Shown: one piece after another, positions 9,052 to 21,239 of the stretch | Layout of the letters: the number at the start of each line of letters is the position of its first letter | Numbering within the stretch: the first letter of the stretch is position 1 | DNA from: Vreelandella neptunia | GTDB taxonomy: Bacteria > Pseudomonadota > Gammaproteobacteria > Pseudomonadales > Halomonadaceae | Direction of reading: 5' to 3' | DNA length: 64,000 bases | Assembly: GCF_000712975.1 (NCBI RefSeq) | Contig: NZ_JHQL01000003.1 | Span: 310,001-374,000 of the forward strand | Program-made: the position numbers and the translations under genes | The notes under the pieces: generated by a model | What the model was told of the DNA's origin: nothing | The model's input: only the letters and a program-made list of their open reading frames with translations | Databases searched by the model: none

Positions 9052-9077
9052 AAAGCGGCTGCCTCGGCAGCCGCTTT
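9052..9077. terminator. Bidirectional terminator between sixA and gatB
   Basis: AAAGCGGCTGCC / GGCAGCCGCTTT, a perfect 12-bp inverted repeat with a very small loop, A-rich before and T-rich after; serves both convergent genes. Confidence 0.85.
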
Positions 9078-9104
9078 AACGTTGATGAGAATCGATGGTT
9101 AGTG

Positions 9105-10559
9105 CTACAGCAGCGCGTCTAGCTTCTCTTTTAACAAGCCATTCACCTGTTGAGGATTCGCTGTGCCACGGGATGCTTTCATCACTTGGCCAACGAAGTA
9201 GCCAATCATCTTGCCGCGTTTTTCTGGTTCCGAATCTCGATATTGGGCAACTTGGGCGGGGCTGTCAGCAATTACCTGATCAATCATTGCTTCGATCGCG
9301 CCGGTGTCGGTGACCTGTTTCAAGCCTTTTGCATCAATGATGGCATCGGCGCTATCACCTTGGCCATTCCACAACGCCTGAAAGACTTGCTTAGCGGCTT
9401 TGCCATTAATGGTGTCGTCCAGTACGCGACTAATCAGCTCGCCGAGCTGTTTCGCAGAAACAGGGCTGTTTTGAATGCTTAGATTTTCTCGATTAAGCGC
9501 ACCTGAAAGCTCACCTTGTACCCAGTTGGCAGCCTGTTTTGCATCGCCGCATACGCGGTGTACTTCTTCGAAAAATTCAGCCATTTCTCGACTTGCAGAC
9601 AGCACGTGGGCGTCGTAAACCGATAGGCCTAGCGACGTCTGAAAGCGCGCTCGCTTGTCGGCGGGTAGCTCTGGTAACTGGCTGCGAAGATGATCAAGGT
9701 AGGCTTGATCTAGCACTACGGGTAAAAGGTCTGGGCAGGGGAAGTAGCGATAGTCGTTAGCTTCTTCCTTGGTGCGCATGCTGCGGGTTTCATCGCGCTC
9801 TGGGTCAAACAGGCGGGTTTCCTGCACGACCTTGCCGCCATCTTCGATCAGTTCAATTTGTCGCTCAACCTCAAAGGCAATGGCGCGCTCAACAAAGCGG
9901 AACGAGTTGACGTTTTTGATTTCCGCGCGGGTGCCGAAAGCTTCTTGGCCTTTAGGGCGCACTGAAACGTTAACATCGCAGCGCATTGAGCCTTCCGCCA
10001 TATTGCCATCGGAAATGCCCAGATAGGTCACAATAGAGTGGATCGCTTTGAGATATGCAGCGGCCTCTTTTGCACTGCGCATATCCGGTTCAGAAACGAT
10101 TTCTAGTAGCGGTGTGCCTGCCCGGTTAAGGTCGATGCCCGTCATGCCGTGAAAGTCTTCATGTAACGATTTGCCGGCATCTTCCTCAAGGTGGGCGTGA
10201 TGGATACGGATGCGTTTGGTTGACTCATCATCTAGGGTGATTTCGACATCACCCGCGCCGACGATCGGATGATACATCTGGCTGGTTTGATAGCCCTTGG
10301 GCAAATCCGGATAGAAGTAGTTTTTACGGTCGAATACCGATACTTCAGGAATGTCGGCATGTACCGCAAGTCCAAACTGGACAGCCATGGCGACAGCTTG
10401 CTCGTTAAGCACTGGCAGAACGCCGGGCAAGCCAAGGTCAACGGCGCAGGCTTGAGTGTTCGGCTCTGCGCCAAAGGCGGTGGAGGCACCGGAGAATATT
10501 TTCGAACGAGTCGCGAGCTGAACGTGTACTTCCAGCCCAATCACGGTTTCCCATTGCAT
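9105..10559 (-). CDS. gatB: Asp-tRNA(Asn)/Glu-tRNA(Gln) amidotransferase subunit B
   Basis: Kinase and tRNA-binding subunit of GatCAB: it phosphorylates the misacylated Glu or Asp on tRNA(Gln/Asn), and the activated group is then amidated with ammonia from GatA. The 484-aa protein begins with the GatB cradle signature [12 protein letters not shown] and carries the Zn/kinase core [12 protein letters not shown], the helical domain and the YqeY-like tail ([16 protein letters not shown]). The start overlaps the gatA stop by one base (TAATG), so translation is coupled. Last gene of the gatCAB operon. Confidence 0.97.
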   Translation of the reverse strand: MQWETVIGLEVHVQLATRSKIFSGASTAFGAEPNTQACAVDLGLPGVLPVLNEQAVAMAVQFGLAVHADIPEVSVFDRKNYFYPDLPKGYQTSQMYHPIVGAGDVEITLDDESTKRIRIHHAHLEEDAGKSLHEDFHGMTGIDLNRAGTPLLEIVSEPDMRSAKEAAAYLKAIHSIVTYLGISDGNMAEGSMRCDVNVSVRPKGQEAFGTRAEIKNVNSFRFVERAIAFEVERQIELIEDGGKVVQETRLFDPERDETRSMRTKEEANDYRYFPCPDLLPVVLDQAYLDHLRSQLPELPADKRARFQTSLGLSVYDAHVLSASREMAEFFEEVHRVCGDAKQAANWVQGELSGALNRENLSIQNSPVSAKQLGELISRVLDDTINGKAAKQVFQALWNGQGDSADAIIDAKGLKQVTDTGAIEAMIDQVIADSPAQVAQYRDSEPEKRGKMIGYFVGQVMKASRGTANPQQVNGLLKEKLDALL

Positions 10560-12019
10560 TAGGCGTTCTCCTCGGCAAAAGCAGGGCGTTGTAAGTGCCA
10601 GTCAGTGGCTTGCTGGAACTGGTGCGCCACGTTTAGCAGCTGTGCTTCTGCAAAGTGGGTGCCCAGAATTTGCAGGCCAACCGGACGACCATTTGAAAAA
10701 CCCGCAGGAACGCTGATGCCAGGAATGCCAGCTAGGTTAACGGCGATGGTGTAAATATCTTGTAGGTACATAGACACCGGATCTTTCTTAGCGCCAAGGT
10801 CAAACGCGGGGGTTGGCGATGCTGGTCCCATCAGTACGTCTACATCTTCAAAGGCGTCAAGGAAGTCCTGTCGAATTAAACGGCGGACTTTCTGTGCTTT
10901 GGTGTAGTAGGCGTCAAAGAAGCCTTCTGACAGCGTGTGCGTACCAATCAGAATGCGTCGCTTTACTTCATCACCGAAGCCTTCCGCACGAGAGCGCGTG
11001 TAGAGGTCAATGAGATCAGCCGGGGCATCGCAGCGATGCCCAAAACGCACGCCATCATAGCGGGAGAGGTTTGAGGAAGCCTCGGCGGGTGCGATGACGT
11101 AATAAGCTGGAATCGCATAGTGGGTATGCGGCAGGCTTACTTCGCGCACGGTCGCTCCCAGTGATTCATACACCTTCACTGCCTCACGAACCGCTTTTTC
11201 GACGTCAGCGTCCAAACCATCGCCAAAGTACTCCTTCGGCAGGCCGATTTTGAGGCCGGAAAGCGGGGCGTTGAGCGTTTCAGTGTAGTCGGGAACGCCG
11301 CGGGCAACGCTGGTAGAGTCGCGCACGTCATGTCCCGCAATGACATTAAGCAGATGCGCGCAGTCTTCAGCGCTTTTTGCCATAGGGCCAGCCTGATCGA
11401 GGCTAGATGCATAGGCAATGATGCCATAGCGAGAAACCCGGCCATAGGTAGGCTTTAAGCCGGTGATGCCACAAAACGCCGCTGGCTGACGGATAGAGCC
11501 GCCTGTGTCTGTACCCATCGCAGCAGGTACAAGGCCTGCTGCAACGGCTGCGGCGCTGCCACCTGAGCTTCCACCGGGAACTGCTGTGAGGTCCCAGGGG
11601 TTTTTTACCGCGCCAAAATAGCTATTTTCATTGGAAGAGCCCATCGCGAACTCGTCCATGTTGGTTTTACCCAAACTGATGGTGCCCGCTGCGTTGAGTT
11701 TTTCTACTACGGTAGCACTGTAAGGCGCGATGAAGTTGTCGAGCATTTTTGAGCCGCAGCTGGTTTTAACACCTTGGGTACAAAAGATGTCTTTCAGTGC
11801 GAAGGGAATGCCTGTTAGCTTGCCAGCCTTGCCTGCAGCACGGGCATTGTCGGCGGCTTCTGCCTCATTAAGGGCTTGCTCGGCGGTGACGGTAATAAAG
11901 CTATTGAGGGAACCGTCAGCTTTCTCAATACGTTGTAAAAAGTGCGAAGTCAGCTCTCGGCTGGAAAATTCACCGCTTTTCAGGGCGGCAGCAAGCTGCG
12001 TTACGGTTTTATCATGCAT
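10559..12019 (-). CDS. gatA: Asp-tRNA(Asn)/Glu-tRNA(Gln) amidotransferase subunit A
   Basis: Amidase-signature glutaminase subunit of GatCAB; releases ammonia from glutamine and channels it to GatB. The 486-aa protein shows the Ser-cisSer-Lys triad context: the Lys in FALKDIF, the glycine-rich [14 protein letters not shown] loop, and [15 protein letters not shown] with the nucleophilic Ser. Length is as usual (about 485 aa). It lies between gatC (68-base gap) and gatB (1-base overlap), all on the minus strand. RBS GGAG lies about 9 bases before ATG 12019. Confidence 0.97.
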   Translation of the reverse strand: MHDKTVTQLAAALKSGEFSSRELTSHFLQRIEKADGSLNSFITVTAEQALNEAEAADNARAAGKAGKLTGIPFALKDIFCTQGVKTSCGSKMLDNFIAPYSATVVEKLNAAGTISLGKTNMDEFAMGSSNENSYFGAVKNPWDLTAVPGGSSGGSAAAVAAGLVPAAMGTDTGGSIRQPAAFCGITGLKPTYGRVSRYGIIAYASSLDQAGPMAKSAEDCAHLLNVIAGHDVRDSTSVARGVPDYTETLNAPLSGLKIGLPKEYFGDGLDADVEKAVREAVKVYESLGATVREVSLPHTHYAIPAYYVIAPAEASSNLSRYDGVRFGHRCDAPADLIDLYTRSRAEGFGDEVKRRILIGTHTLSEGFFDAYYTKAQKVRRLIRQDFLDAFEDVDVLMGPASPTPAFDLGAKKDPVSMYLQDIYTIAVNLAGIPGISVPAGFSNGRPVGLQILGTHFAEAQLLNVAHQFQQATDWHLQRPAFAEENA

Positions 12020-12087
12020 GACCCGGAAGCTCCGTTCGGGGGCGAATAGAAAGAGCAGAAAATAGCGGCCTAGGCGTGGTAATCTGG

Positions 12088-12375
12088 TTACTCCACCACG
12101 CGAGGCACAAGGTAGAGGCCATTTTCTACTGCCGGAGCACAGCGCTGGAAAGCGTCGCGCTGATCAATTTCCGTGACTTCGTCGGCGCGCAGGCGTTGCG
12201 TAGCATCCAACGGGTGCGCAAGCGGCGCAACGCCATCGGTGTCCAGGCTCTGTAGCTGGTCGACCATGTCCAGTATGCGGCTTAGATCGTCGACAAAACC
12301 ACTGGCTTGGTCATCGCTAACGGCGAGTCGGGCCAAGTGTGCGGCCCGGCGCACATGAGATTCTTCAAGCGCCAT
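12088..12375 (-). CDS. gatC: Asp-tRNA(Asn)/Glu-tRNA(Gln) amidotransferase subunit C
   Basis: Small clamp subunit (95 aa) that wraps round the GatA-GatB interface and stabilises the complex. It has the typical N-terminal helix [19 protein letters not shown] and ends [13 protein letters not shown], where LxVPxV is the family end. I chose the ATG at 12375 because GAGGAAAA lies just upstream and the MALEESHV start fits GatC; an ATG at 12408 would add 11 residues. First gene of gatCAB, divergent from mreB across 229 bases that should hold both promoters. Confidence 0.95.
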   Translation of the reverse strand: MALEESHVRRAAHLARLAVSDDQASGFVDDLSRILDMVDQLQSLDTDGVAPLAHPLDATQRLRADEVTEIDQRDAFQRCAPAVENGLYLVPRVVE

Positions 12376-12592
12376 GATCGAATTTTCCTCGCAATCGTGA
12401 TGGAACATATTCCGTGTTAAGCGGTATACATACGGTCATCTTAAATTCGTCTTGTGTAGCAGACGTAGAAAATAGCCGCAAAAGGTACCACATATTGGCC
12501 CTAACGGGCAGTATTAGGCACTACTCGTGCTTGCTGCCAAGGGGTTGCGGTGATACCGTTTGCATCCGCACAGGGTTCCCGGTCTGCACTAG

Positions 12593-13642
<1,050 letters not shown>

Positions 13643-13665
13643 TCGTAGCGGTTTATCGCGGGGGA

Positions 13666-14619
13666 TTGCCTATTAAACCGCTATTTTCGCACGGGTCTTT
13701 GCCAGGGTACCGATTATTTTTCTGTATGCTATTGGCAAGCGCTTTGATGTTTGTTGACCAGCGTTTTACACGTATGGAAGACGTGCGCGCCCAAATGACT
13801 ATGCTTGTTGCCCCCATTCAGTGGGTTGTTAGTGTGCCTAGCGACCTACTGAACTGGGGGGCACTTGCGTTATCGGATCAACAAGCGCTTGTTGATGAAA
13901 ACCGACGCCTGCGGGAGCAAATTTTAACGCTTTCACACCGTGGCCAACGGTTAGCTAACTTGACAGCGGAAAACGCTGAGCTGCGCGAACTGCTAAAAGC
14001 CGCCCAGCGACGCGATATCCCCTATATTACCGCTGAACTTCTGTCGCTGGATAACGATCCTTTTAGCCACCAAATGGTGGTTGATCGTGGTCACCGCAAT
14101 GGCGCTTATGTTGGACAGCCAGTCATTGATGCATTTGGTTTAGTGGGCCAAGTAACCTCTGTCTCGGCTTATTCAAGCCGTGTCTTACTGTTAGCTGATG
14201 CTAGCCATGCGTTACCTGTACAAGTCAATCGCAACGGTCTGCGATTCATTGTGCAAGGCGCTGGCCGTTACGGCAGCGTTAATGTTCTGCATGTGCCTGA
14301 TACGGCAGATATTCGTGAAGGTGATTTGCTTACGACCTCTGGTTTAGCGGGACGCTTCCCGCCTGGACACCCCGTCGCGAGAGTGACGAATGTTTACCAC
14401 GACCCAGGCCAACCTTTTGCTCAAGTGACCGCAGAACCTTCTGCGCAATTGCAGCGTTCACGTCACTTCCTCCTGTTATTCCCGCCGCCCCGCGAAGAAA
14501 TCGAGGATACTATTTGGGGGGAGGATATGGATATTTCACCCGCTGCGTTGCACGCTGCTCAGCGTGTTGGTTTACAGCAGATTGATGTGCCGCAGGATAC
14601 TGCTCGGGAGGTGCCATAA
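13666..14619 (+). CDS. mreC: Rod shape-determining protein MreC
   Basis: Bitopic inner membrane protein of the elongasome that activates PBP2/RodA. The 317-aa protein has one N-terminal membrane helix (about residues 16-30), a coiled coil (DENRRLREQILTLSHRGQRLANLTAENAELREL region, about 75-110) and the periplasmic double beta-barrel (DRGHRNGAYVGQPVI, GDLLTTSGLAGRFPPG). The start is given as TTG 13666 because it aligns with E. coli MreC (MKPIFSRG); GGGGGA is very close to it, so the exact start is uncertain. The stop overlaps the mreD start by one base. Confidence 0.94.
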   Translation: MPIKPLFSHGSLPGYRLFFCMLLASALMFVDQRFTRMEDVRAQMTMLVAPIQWVVSVPSDLLNWGALALSDQQALVDENRRLREQILTLSHRGQRLANLTAENAELRELLKAAQRRDIPYITAELLSLDNDPFSHQMVVDRGHRNGAYVGQPVIDAFGLVGQVTSVSAYSSRVLLLADASHALPVQVNRNGLRFIVQGAGRYGSVNVLHVPDTADIREGDLLTTSGLAGRFPPGHPVARVTNVYHDPGQPFAQVTAEPSAQLQRSRHFLLLFPPPREEIEDTIWGEDMDISPAALHAAQRVGLQQIDVPQDTAREVP

Positions 14620-15107
14620 TGGCAAAGATGCCAGTGGTGCCGCTTGTCTTTGTGTGGTTCACGCTTGTGTTCGCGCTATGCTTACAAGTCATGCCATTAG
14701 CAGAAGGTTGGCAAGTATTCCGTCCAGAGTGGATAGGGCTAATGCTGGTTTATTGGTGCATGCGAACACCTGATAGAGTAGGTGTTTTTCATGGCTTTAT
14801 TATCGGCATCCTATTGGATTTGATTGAGGGTACAGCGCTTGGTCAGCATGCACTGATATTGTCACTGTTAGCCTTTTTCTGTGCGCTAGTTTATCCCCGT
14901 TTTCGTGCTTATTCTTTGGTGCAACAGTCTGTTCTTGTCTTGGTTTTATTAGGCTTGGTGCAGTTGGTAGAGCAGTGGTTACGCACGTTAACAGGTGAGT
15001 TTTCTATCCACCTATCTTTTTTGATACCGTCATTGATTAGCGCTGTTTTGTGGCCTTGGTGGTCGACCATGCTTAAAGCACTCGAACGGCGTTTGGCTAA
15101 TGCGTGA
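14619..15107 (+). CDS. mreD: Rod shape-determining protein MreD
   Basis: Integral inner membrane elongasome protein that works with MreC. The 162-aa protein has about five predicted membrane helices and the family blocks [20 protein letters not shown] and [21 protein letters not shown]. Length matches E. coli (162 aa). Start and stop overlap or abut neighbours (TAATG with mreC). The next gene, maf, could begin at the TGATG overlap, but a better start lies further down. Confidence 0.95.
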   Translation: MAKMPVVPLVFVWFTLVFALCLQVMPLAEGWQVFRPEWIGLMLVYWCMRTPDRVGVFHGFIIGILLDLIEGTALGQHALILSLLAFFCALVYPRFRAYSLVQQSVLVLVLLGLVQLVEQWLRTLTGEFSIHLSFLIPSLISAVLWPWWSTMLKALERRLANA

Positions 15108-15157
15108 TGGTTGAGACTCCACGACGTCATCGTGGGATAAGCAAGCTTGGAGTTGGA

Positions 15158-15781
15158 ATGGACGGGTCTTGTTCTGTCGTCGCCCCTAAGGTGACCCCCG
15201 TGTTATGCCTTGCCTCAGCGTCACCTAGACGCAAGGCCTTGTTAGCATCAATTGGCGTAATAGCAGATGTCATCCCGAGCGACATAGATGAAACGCTGCT
15301 TGAAGATGAATCTGCACAGGCGTATGTAGAGCGTTTGGCTATTGCCAAGGCACAAGCGGTCGCTTCAAGGACAGCCCTCCCTGTGTTGGGTGCTGACACC
15401 GCCGTGGTAATTGATAATCAAATATTGGGTAAGCCAATTGATGAGCATGATGCTGCCGTTATGCTTCAGAAGCTGTCAGGGCGTTGTCACCATGTATTAA
15501 CAGCGGTCGCTGTGGTTGGTACCAAGGGTGTATCCTCTTGTTGTGTAACTACCAGCGTTAAGATGCGCGTGATAAGCCAGCAGGAAATAGCTGATTATTG
15601 GCAAACTGGTGAGCCTGCTGATAAAGCAGGTGGATATGCTATCCAAGGGTTAGCCGCTATTTTTGTTGAAGAAATTAAGGGCAGTCACTCAGCAGTAGTC
15701 GGGCTGCCGCTTTACGAAACAACGCATTTGCTTTGCCAACAAGGGGTGCCAATCTGGTCGGGCTGCTATAAGAGTAGATAA
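15158..15781 (+). CDS. maf: Maf-family nucleotide pyrophosphatase (YhdE type)
   Basis: House-cleaning dTTP/UTP pyrophosphatase that hydrolyses non-canonical nucleoside triphosphates to the monophosphate. Core motifs are [12 protein letters not shown] (phosphate-binding loop), the DIDETL acid block, GADTAVVID, and [13 protein letters not shown]. The place in the mre cluster supports the YhdE rather than the YceF paralogue. ATG 15158 is chosen because TTGGAG lies just upstream and gives a 208-aa protein; translation from 15104 or 15107, coupled to mreD, would add a 17-residue tail with no family counterpart. Confidence 0.92.
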   Translation: MDGSCSVVAPKVTPVLCLASASPRRKALLASIGVIADVIPSDIDETLLEDESAQAYVERLAIAKAQAVASRTALPVLGADTAVVIDNQILGKPIDEHDAAVMLQKLSGRCHHVLTAVAVVGTKGVSSCCVTTSVKMRVISQQEIADYWQTGEPADKAGGYAIQGLAAIFVEEIKGSHSAVVGLPLYETTHLLCQQGVPIWSGCYKSR

Positions 15782-15840
15782 CCGCCGTTTCGCCGCCTGC
15801 TGTCAGGGCAAGGATACTGTGACTCAATAAGGAATTTTGC

Positions 15841-17304
15841 ATGAGCGGTGAAGTCCTCATCAATTTAACGCCAATGGAGACTCGCGTTGCATTGGTGGAA
15901 AACGGTGTCTTGCAAGAGGCACTCATCGAACGCTCACGTAGGCGTGGTATTGTAGGCAATATCTACAAAGGCAAAGTAGTGCGCGTACTGCCTGGTATGC
16001 AGGCTGCTTTTGTTGATATTGGCCTAGAACGTGCGGCGTTTATTCATGCCCATGAGGTGATGCCGCCAGGTACGCCTAATGATGAACAGCAGACCATTGG
16101 CCAACTATTGCATGAGGGGCAGGCGCTTGTTGTTCAGGTGACCAAAGATCCTATTGGTACCAAGGGCGCTAGACTCACGACCCATCTCTCGATTCCTTCA
16201 CGCTATCTTGTCTACATGCCTGACTCACCTCATCATGGCGTGTCTCAACGCATTGAAGATGAACGAGAGCGGGAGCGCTTAAAGGCGTTGCTTGATTCAG
16301 GGATAGAGGAGCAGACCATCGAGGTGACCGGTGGTTTTATTGTTCGTACGGCGGCGGAGGGTGTTGTCGATGAAGAGCTAGCGAGCGACATGTACTTCCT
16401 GCTGCGGATTTGGCGCAAAGTAAGCGAACGAAAAATAACGGCAGCATCGCCTAGTGTAATCTACGACGACTTGCCTTTATTTATGCGCACGTTGCGTGAC
16501 GTTATGCGTGACGATATTGAAAAAGTACGCATCGATTCCCGCGAAAACTTTGTCAAACTGGTCGAGTTTGCTGAAGAGTTTATGCCAGATGCAGTAGACC
16601 GCATCGAGTATTATCCCGGAGAGCGACCTATCTTTGACTTGTACAGTGTTGAAGATGAGATTCAAAAAGCGCTTGGGCGTAAGGTGCAGTTGAAGTCAGG
16701 CGGCTATCTGGTTATCGACCCGACAGAAGCAATGACCACGATTGATGTTAATACCGGTGGTTATGTTGGACACCGTAATCTTGAAGAAACAATTTTTAAA
16801 ACGAATCTGGAAGCGGCGACGGCGATTGCTCGCCAGCTAAGACTACGCAATCTTGGCGGCATCATTATTATCGATTTTATCGACATGGTGGATGTCGAAC
16901 ATCAACGCCAAGTGTTACGCGTGCTGGAGAAGGCGTTAGAGCGAGATCATGCTAAAACGAAGTGTACCGGCGTGACTGAGCTTGGTTTAGTACAATTGAC
17001 CCGCAAACGTACGCGAGAAAGCTTGGAACAAACGTTGTGTGAGGCATGCCCCATGTGTAGTGGGCGCGGCACGTTGAAAACCCCAGAAACAGTCTGTTAC
17101 GAGATTTTTCGAGAAATACTTCGTGAAGAGCGTGCTTATAGTGCTGAAACGTACATGGTGCTTGCTTCTCAACCGGTAGTTGACAGGCTGTTAGACGAAG
17201 AGTCTGCAGCAGTCGCCGACCTGGAAACGTTCATTAATAAAACCATTCGTTTTCAAGTAGAACAACACTACTCTCAAGAACAGTACGACATCGTACTAAT
17301 GTAA
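15841..17304 (+). CDS. rng: Ribonuclease G
   Basis: RNase E/G family endoribonuclease; matures the 5' end of 16S rRNA and degrades mRNA. The 487-aa protein has the N-terminal S1 domain (GNIYKGKVVRVLPGMQAAFVDIG, residues about 38-60), the 5'-sensor region, the catalytic DNase I-like core (TTIDVNTGGYVG and IIIIDFIDM with Mg-binding Asp residues) and the Zn-link CEACPMC. It lacks the long C-terminal scaffold that defines RNase E, and its length matches E. coli RNase G (489 aa). RBS AAGGAA precedes the ATG. Its stop overlaps the yhdP start by one base. Confidence 0.97.
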   Translation: MSGEVLINLTPMETRVALVENGVLQEALIERSRRRGIVGNIYKGKVVRVLPGMQAAFVDIGLERAAFIHAHEVMPPGTPNDEQQTIGQLLHEGQALVVQVTKDPIGTKGARLTTHLSIPSRYLVYMPDSPHHGVSQRIEDERERERLKALLDSGIEEQTIEVTGGFIVRTAAEGVVDEELASDMYFLLRIWRKVSERKITAASPSVIYDDLPLFMRTLRDVMRDDIEKVRIDSRENFVKLVEFAEEFMPDAVDRIEYYPGERPIFDLYSVEDEIQKALGRKVQLKSGGYLVIDPTEAMTTIDVNTGGYVGHRNLEETIFKTNLEAATAIARQLRLRNLGGIIIIDFIDMVDVEHQRQVLRVLEKALERDHAKTKCTGVTELGLVQLTRKRTRESLEQTLCEACPMCSGRGTLKTPETVCYEIFREILREERAYSAETYMVLASQPVVDRLLDEESAAVADLETFINKTIRFQVEQHYSQEQYDIVLM

Positions 17305-20300
17305 TGATGGCGCTACGTTCATTCTCTCGCTGGTGCCTAGTAGTGATTGCATCACTGCTAGGAAGCCTTGCTGTCTTGTTGCTGCTAGCGCGCTTATTGG
17401 TTAGCCAGTCCAGCTTGTTAACACCTAAAATAGAAGCGTTATTAGAGTCCCGGGTAGGCGTGCCCGTTACTATAGAGCACCTATCGCTTTCGTTGGCCCG
17501 TAACGATCTTGTGTTGCGGCTCGAAGGCGTGCATTCAACCGCGCATGACGGGCAGTCATTGGTTTCCCTTGAAAATGCCCATTTACGTCTAGATGGCTGG
17601 GCGACACTAAAAAGTGTTGCGCCAGTGTTTAATGATGCGCGTATTACGGGGCTTGAGTTTCATCTTTATCAGCAGGACGACGCTGCTTGGGGCTGGCCGG
17701 CACCGGCAGAATTGCCGATTGTGATGTCCGAGGAGCCAACCGTTGACTTAGCTGCACTAGATGCCTGGGCTGGCCTTATTCTTCGTCAGCGCCTGTGGGT
17801 CGATAATACTCGGTTAGTGCTGCATGGTAGCCAGCAAGTCGTTACCTTACATGCGCCTACCTTACTGCTCAATGGCGATGAGCGGCGGACGCGCCTAGAA
17901 GGCGCGATCATGATCTTAGAATCTCAAGGCGAGGATTCGCAGGTAGCAGGGTCACCAAAACAAGAAGCTCAAGAACAAGAAGCTCAAGAACAAGAGGCTC
18001 AAGAACAAGAAGCGCTGCCAGCCATTGCCATGAACGTTGAGATGCAGCCTGGAAAGCAGGGATTTCGTGATTTTTCAGCGGCGCTTCAATTGGATATGCA
18101 GCTGGATCATTTAGTGGCATTAGCCGCTGTTTTACGTTCCGATAGTATGCCGGCCTTAGAGCAAGCGGGAGGCGAAGTTAAGCTGTGGGGGCGCTGGCAC
18201 GCTGGGCGCTTGGATGAAGCGCGTTTGGCTGTCGATGTTCCACAGCTAACTCTGCGTCACGAGATTCAATACGCCGTACTTCAAAATATTCAGGCGAATG
18301 GTTTATGGCAACGAGACGGTGAGGGCGGCGAAGCGTGGCTTAGTGGTAATGCTGAAAACGTTGAGTGGGCGCGGCCTGAGGGAGGTAGTGAAGGCCCAGC
18401 CTTGCCGCGACATTGGTACCTAACTCATCAGCCTGATCAATGGGAAGTACGCACCAGTGCCTTTGAACTGGCCTCTTTGGCTGCTTGGCGTGACTATATT
18501 TTACTGCCTGAATCATTAACCCGAGTATTACAAACTTTATCTCCCCGTGGTCAGGTGCAAGGTTTGCGTCTAGGTCAACAGGAAGGCCATTGGGGAGTTG
18601 ATGCGGCGTTGACCAATGTGGCAGTGCTGCCTTGGGAGCAAGCGCCAGGTGGTGGCCCATTAGATGCCTGGGTACAGGCAAGAGACTTTCGAGGCAGAGT
18701 AACATTTAATAGTGCTGGAGGCAGCTCGCTTAATTTCCCTGAATTATTTGAATCGCCCATGCAATTAAGCCATGCAGAAGGTGTGGTGGAGTGGGTGTAT
18801 GACGGTCCGAGCACCATGATTAGCGGTAGAGATCTGCGCTTAGAGTGGGACGGGGCCGAGGTGGTCGGAGGGTTTGGTTTAATTGCAGCTAAGCAAGGGG
18901 GGCAGTTCGGGCTTGATATTGGTTTTGAGAATGTTGATGCGCTTAACTACCCGCTTTCGCAGTGGCTGCCCATTAAAATACTCGAACCTGAGCTTCGTGA
19001 GTGGCTATTAACCGATATAGGCGGCTATGTCTCCCATGGCTCGCTTAAGCTTAGTCTCCCCTTTACTGGTGAAGAGTCTAGTTCAGAAAGGCAGCCTGCA
19101 GATCAACTTTCCTCTACGTTGGCGCTTTCTGTCACGCAAGGACGGTTACCTATTGCTCCAGAGTGGCCGATGCTTGAGGAGGTTGAGGGCAGGTTGATTT
19201 GGCAAGACCAAGTGTTGGAAGCGACTATTCAGCACGCTGAAAGTCTTGGCATCGGCGTTTCTGATGGGGTGCTAAAGATGGCTGATGAGAGGCTTGATCT
19301 ATCGGGAAGTCTCTCTGGTGATAGTGATGCACTACTGGCATTTCTTCAGGCGATGCCAGAGATTGATATGCCCTTGCTTAACGATGTTCGTGCTGAAGGT
19401 AGTGTTGAAGGGGAGATCGCATTATCGTTACCGCTGAACGCGCCAGACTTACTGGCGTTAGAGATTAATGCTCGACCAAATTTCTCAACGCTTGCTTTTC
19501 AACCTATCAATATTCCACTAGAAAATCTCCAGGGGGAGATGACTTGGCAGCAGCAAGGCGAAAAAAGTGCCTTACTTGGCCAGATGTCAGGTCAGCTGTT
19601 AGGTAGCTCTATAGATGCGGATATCAACGTTCCAGACGATGGTATTATCCTCAGCGGTAATATTGATATCGCTGCTTTGTTTCAATTAGCTGACATTCCC
19701 TCTGAGCAGGCACGCCAACTGATCGAGGGGCGTACTCAGTGGCGTGGGCAGATCAATTTACAGCCAACACCGTCACTCGTCCTTGAAAGCCGTTTGCTTG
19801 GTATTACTAGTAGGTTGCCGGCACCGTTTAGTAAGCCTGCTGAACAGCCTTGGCCATGGCGGTTAAGTGCAGACTTTGCGAGTGGCCGTTTAGCAACACA
19901 AGTAGCCGATATTGTTAATGCCCGCGCGCAGCTTGGCAGTGACGAGCTGGCGGGTGAGGTTGCTCTTGGTGGTGCTGTCGCACCTGATAACTGGCCGACG
20001 CAACCAGGCTGGAAAGTGACCGCGCATGTTGATGAGTTACCTCTCGATGACTGGCAGGAAGCGTTGTCTCCCTTCATGCAGGCGTCGTCTTCGGCAAGCG
20101 GCAATAGAGAGGGCACGCCGATATCAGTAATGGTTAATACGCCCTGCGTGCATTTTCGTGATGCGTGTTTTGGTCAGTTAGCGGCGACAGGCAGTATTGA
20201 AGGGAAGCGCTTAGCAATGCAGTTAAGTGGTGATCTTGTATCAGGTCGAGTGGATTATCAGCCAGATAGCGCGCTGCCGCTTGATATTGCTATCTCGTCG

Positions 20301-21239
20301 CTAGAGGTAGATCGATTATTTGATATGCCTGCCGCAGCGCATGACAGCAGTGCGCCGACGCCAGGTTCTTGGATGGATGCTGTCGAAACTCAACACGCTG
20401 CCACAAGTGCGATACCTGAATGGCTTAACCAACTGCCTAATGGCAGACTGCGGTTAGCTGATATTAGCCTTGGCGAAGGGCGTTTTGGACCGTTAACCGC
20501 TTATTGGCAAACTCAGGATCAACGTTTTACCCTTTCCCCAGTTGGCCTGACACTAGGGCAGCTCTCTGCCCGCGGAGAGTTGGTGTGGGAAGGCAATGCA
20601 ATCAATAGCCATACTCGTGCTGATGTATCGATACAAGGCGGTGACGTGGGTACTGCATTAGAGCGTCTAGGCCAACCAGTCGCCATGCGCAGTCGTACCA
20701 CGGATGTCAGTGCGGCGCTCACGTGGCCAGGCGCTCCCTGGCAATTTGAATTAAGTCGGGCGGAAGGCGATATCCGTACTGATGTGCGTGACGGGCGCTT
20801 TGTGACCCTGGAGTCTACTCCGGCTCGCTTAGTGGGCCTGCTTAATTTTGACAATATTCTGCGCCGCTTGCGCTTTGACTTTTCAGACGTTACGGGGCGG
20901 GGAACCGCATTTGATCGGGTGCATGGCACGGCAGATGTCGCCGCAGGTCAATTAATACTGCGCGGGCCGCTGAGTATTGAAGCACCATCCACTACGCTAA
21001 CCTTGACGGGAAGCGTCAATCTTATACGACGTGAACTTGATCAACGGTTAGGCGTCACACTACCTATTAGCCAAAGCTTGCCTATCGCAGCCATTGCCGT
21101 TGGAGCCCCCATTGTGGGTGGGGCTCTTTTTATAGCGGATCAGCTTTTTGGTAACGCACTAGACCAAGCAACCACTATTCATTATCGCGTGCGAGGTCCG
21201 TGGACGTCGCCGCAGATTACTTTAGAAGGCCCTCAATGA
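17304..21239 (+). CDS. yhdP: YhdP-family AsmA-like envelope protein (DUF3971)
   Basis: Very long inner-membrane-anchored protein of the AsmA/TamB/YhdP group, thought to form a periplasmic bridge that carries phospholipids to the outer membrane. The 1311 aa (E. coli about 1266) start with one membrane helix (about residues 9-33) followed by a beta-rich groove protein: the DUF3971 region fills the N-terminal two thirds and an AsmA-like C-terminal segment ends with a hydrophobic [20 protein letters not shown]. Residues about 220-237 are a Gln-Glu-Ala repeat coded by a 15-bp tandem repeat, which looks like a surface loop. It overlaps rng (TAATG) and tldD (ATGA). Confidence 0.93.
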   Translation: MMALRSFSRWCLVVIASLLGSLAVLLLLARLLVSQSSLLTPKIEALLESRVGVPVTIEHLSLSLARNDLVLRLEGVHSTAHDGQSLVSLENAHLRLDGWATLKSVAPVFNDARITGLEFHLYQQDDAAWGWPAPAELPIVMSEEPTVDLAALDAWAGLILRQRLWVDNTRLVLHGSQQVVTLHAPTLLLNGDERRTRLEGAIMILESQGEDSQVAGSPKQEAQEQEAQEQEAQEQEALPAIAMNVEMQPGKQGFRDFSAALQLDMQLDHLVALAAVLRSDSMPALEQAGGEVKLWGRWHAGRLDEARLAVDVPQLTLRHEIQYAVLQNIQANGLWQRDGEGGEAWLSGNAENVEWARPEGGSEGPALPRHWYLTHQPDQWEVRTSAFELASLAAWRDYILLPESLTRVLQTLSPRGQVQGLRLGQQEGHWGVDAALTNVAVLPWEQAPGGGPLDAWVQARDFRGRVTFNSAGGSSLNFPELFESPMQLSHAEGVVEWVYDGPSTMISGRDLRLEWDGAEVVGGFGLIAAKQGGQFGLDIGFENVDALNYPLSQWLPIKILEPELREWLLTDIGGYVSHGSLKLSLPFTGEESSSERQPADQLSSTLALSVTQGRLPIAPEWPMLEEVEGRLIWQDQVLEATIQHAESLGIGVSDGVLKMADERLDLSGSLSGDSDALLAFLQAMPEIDMPLLNDVRAEGSVEGEIALSLPLNAPDLLALEINARPNFSTLAFQPINIPLENLQGEMTWQQQGEKSALLGQMSGQLLGSSIDADINVPDDGIILSGNIDIAALFQLADIPSEQARQLIEGRTQWRGQINLQPTPSLVLESRLLGITSRLPAPFSKPAEQPWPWRLSADFASGRLATQVADIVNARAQLGSDELAGEVALGGAVAPDNWPTQPGWKVTAHVDELPLDDWQEALSPFMQASSSASGNREGTPISVMVNTPCVHFRDACFGQLAATGSIEGKRLAMQLSGDLVSGRVDYQPDSALPLDIAISSLEVDRLFDMPAAAHDSSAPTPGSWMDAVETQHAATSAIPEWLNQLPNGRLRLADISLGEGRFGPLTAYWQTQDQRFTLSPVGLTLGQLSARGELVWEGNAINSHTRADVSIQGGDVGTALERLGQPVAMRSRTTDVSAALTWPGAPWQFELSRAEGDIRTDVRDGRFVTLESTPARLVGLLNFDNILRRLRFDFSDVTGRGTAFDRVHGTADVAAGQLILRGPLSIEAPSTTLTLTGSVNLIRRELDQRLGVTLPISQSLPIAAIAVGAPIVGGALFIADQLFGNALDQATTIHYRVRGPWTSPQITLEGPQ
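17961..18014 (+). repeat. 15-bp in-frame tandem repeat inside yhdP
   Basis: Three full copies and a partial fourth of CAAGAAGCTCAAGAA (third copy has G for A at one position), coding for repeated QEAQE. The period is a multiple of three, so copy-number change alters length but not frame. Confidence 0.9.

Noticed and set aside
17961..18014. CRISPR-like short repeats
   Set aside because: Repeats are contiguous, 15 bp, in frame and coding; no spacers.
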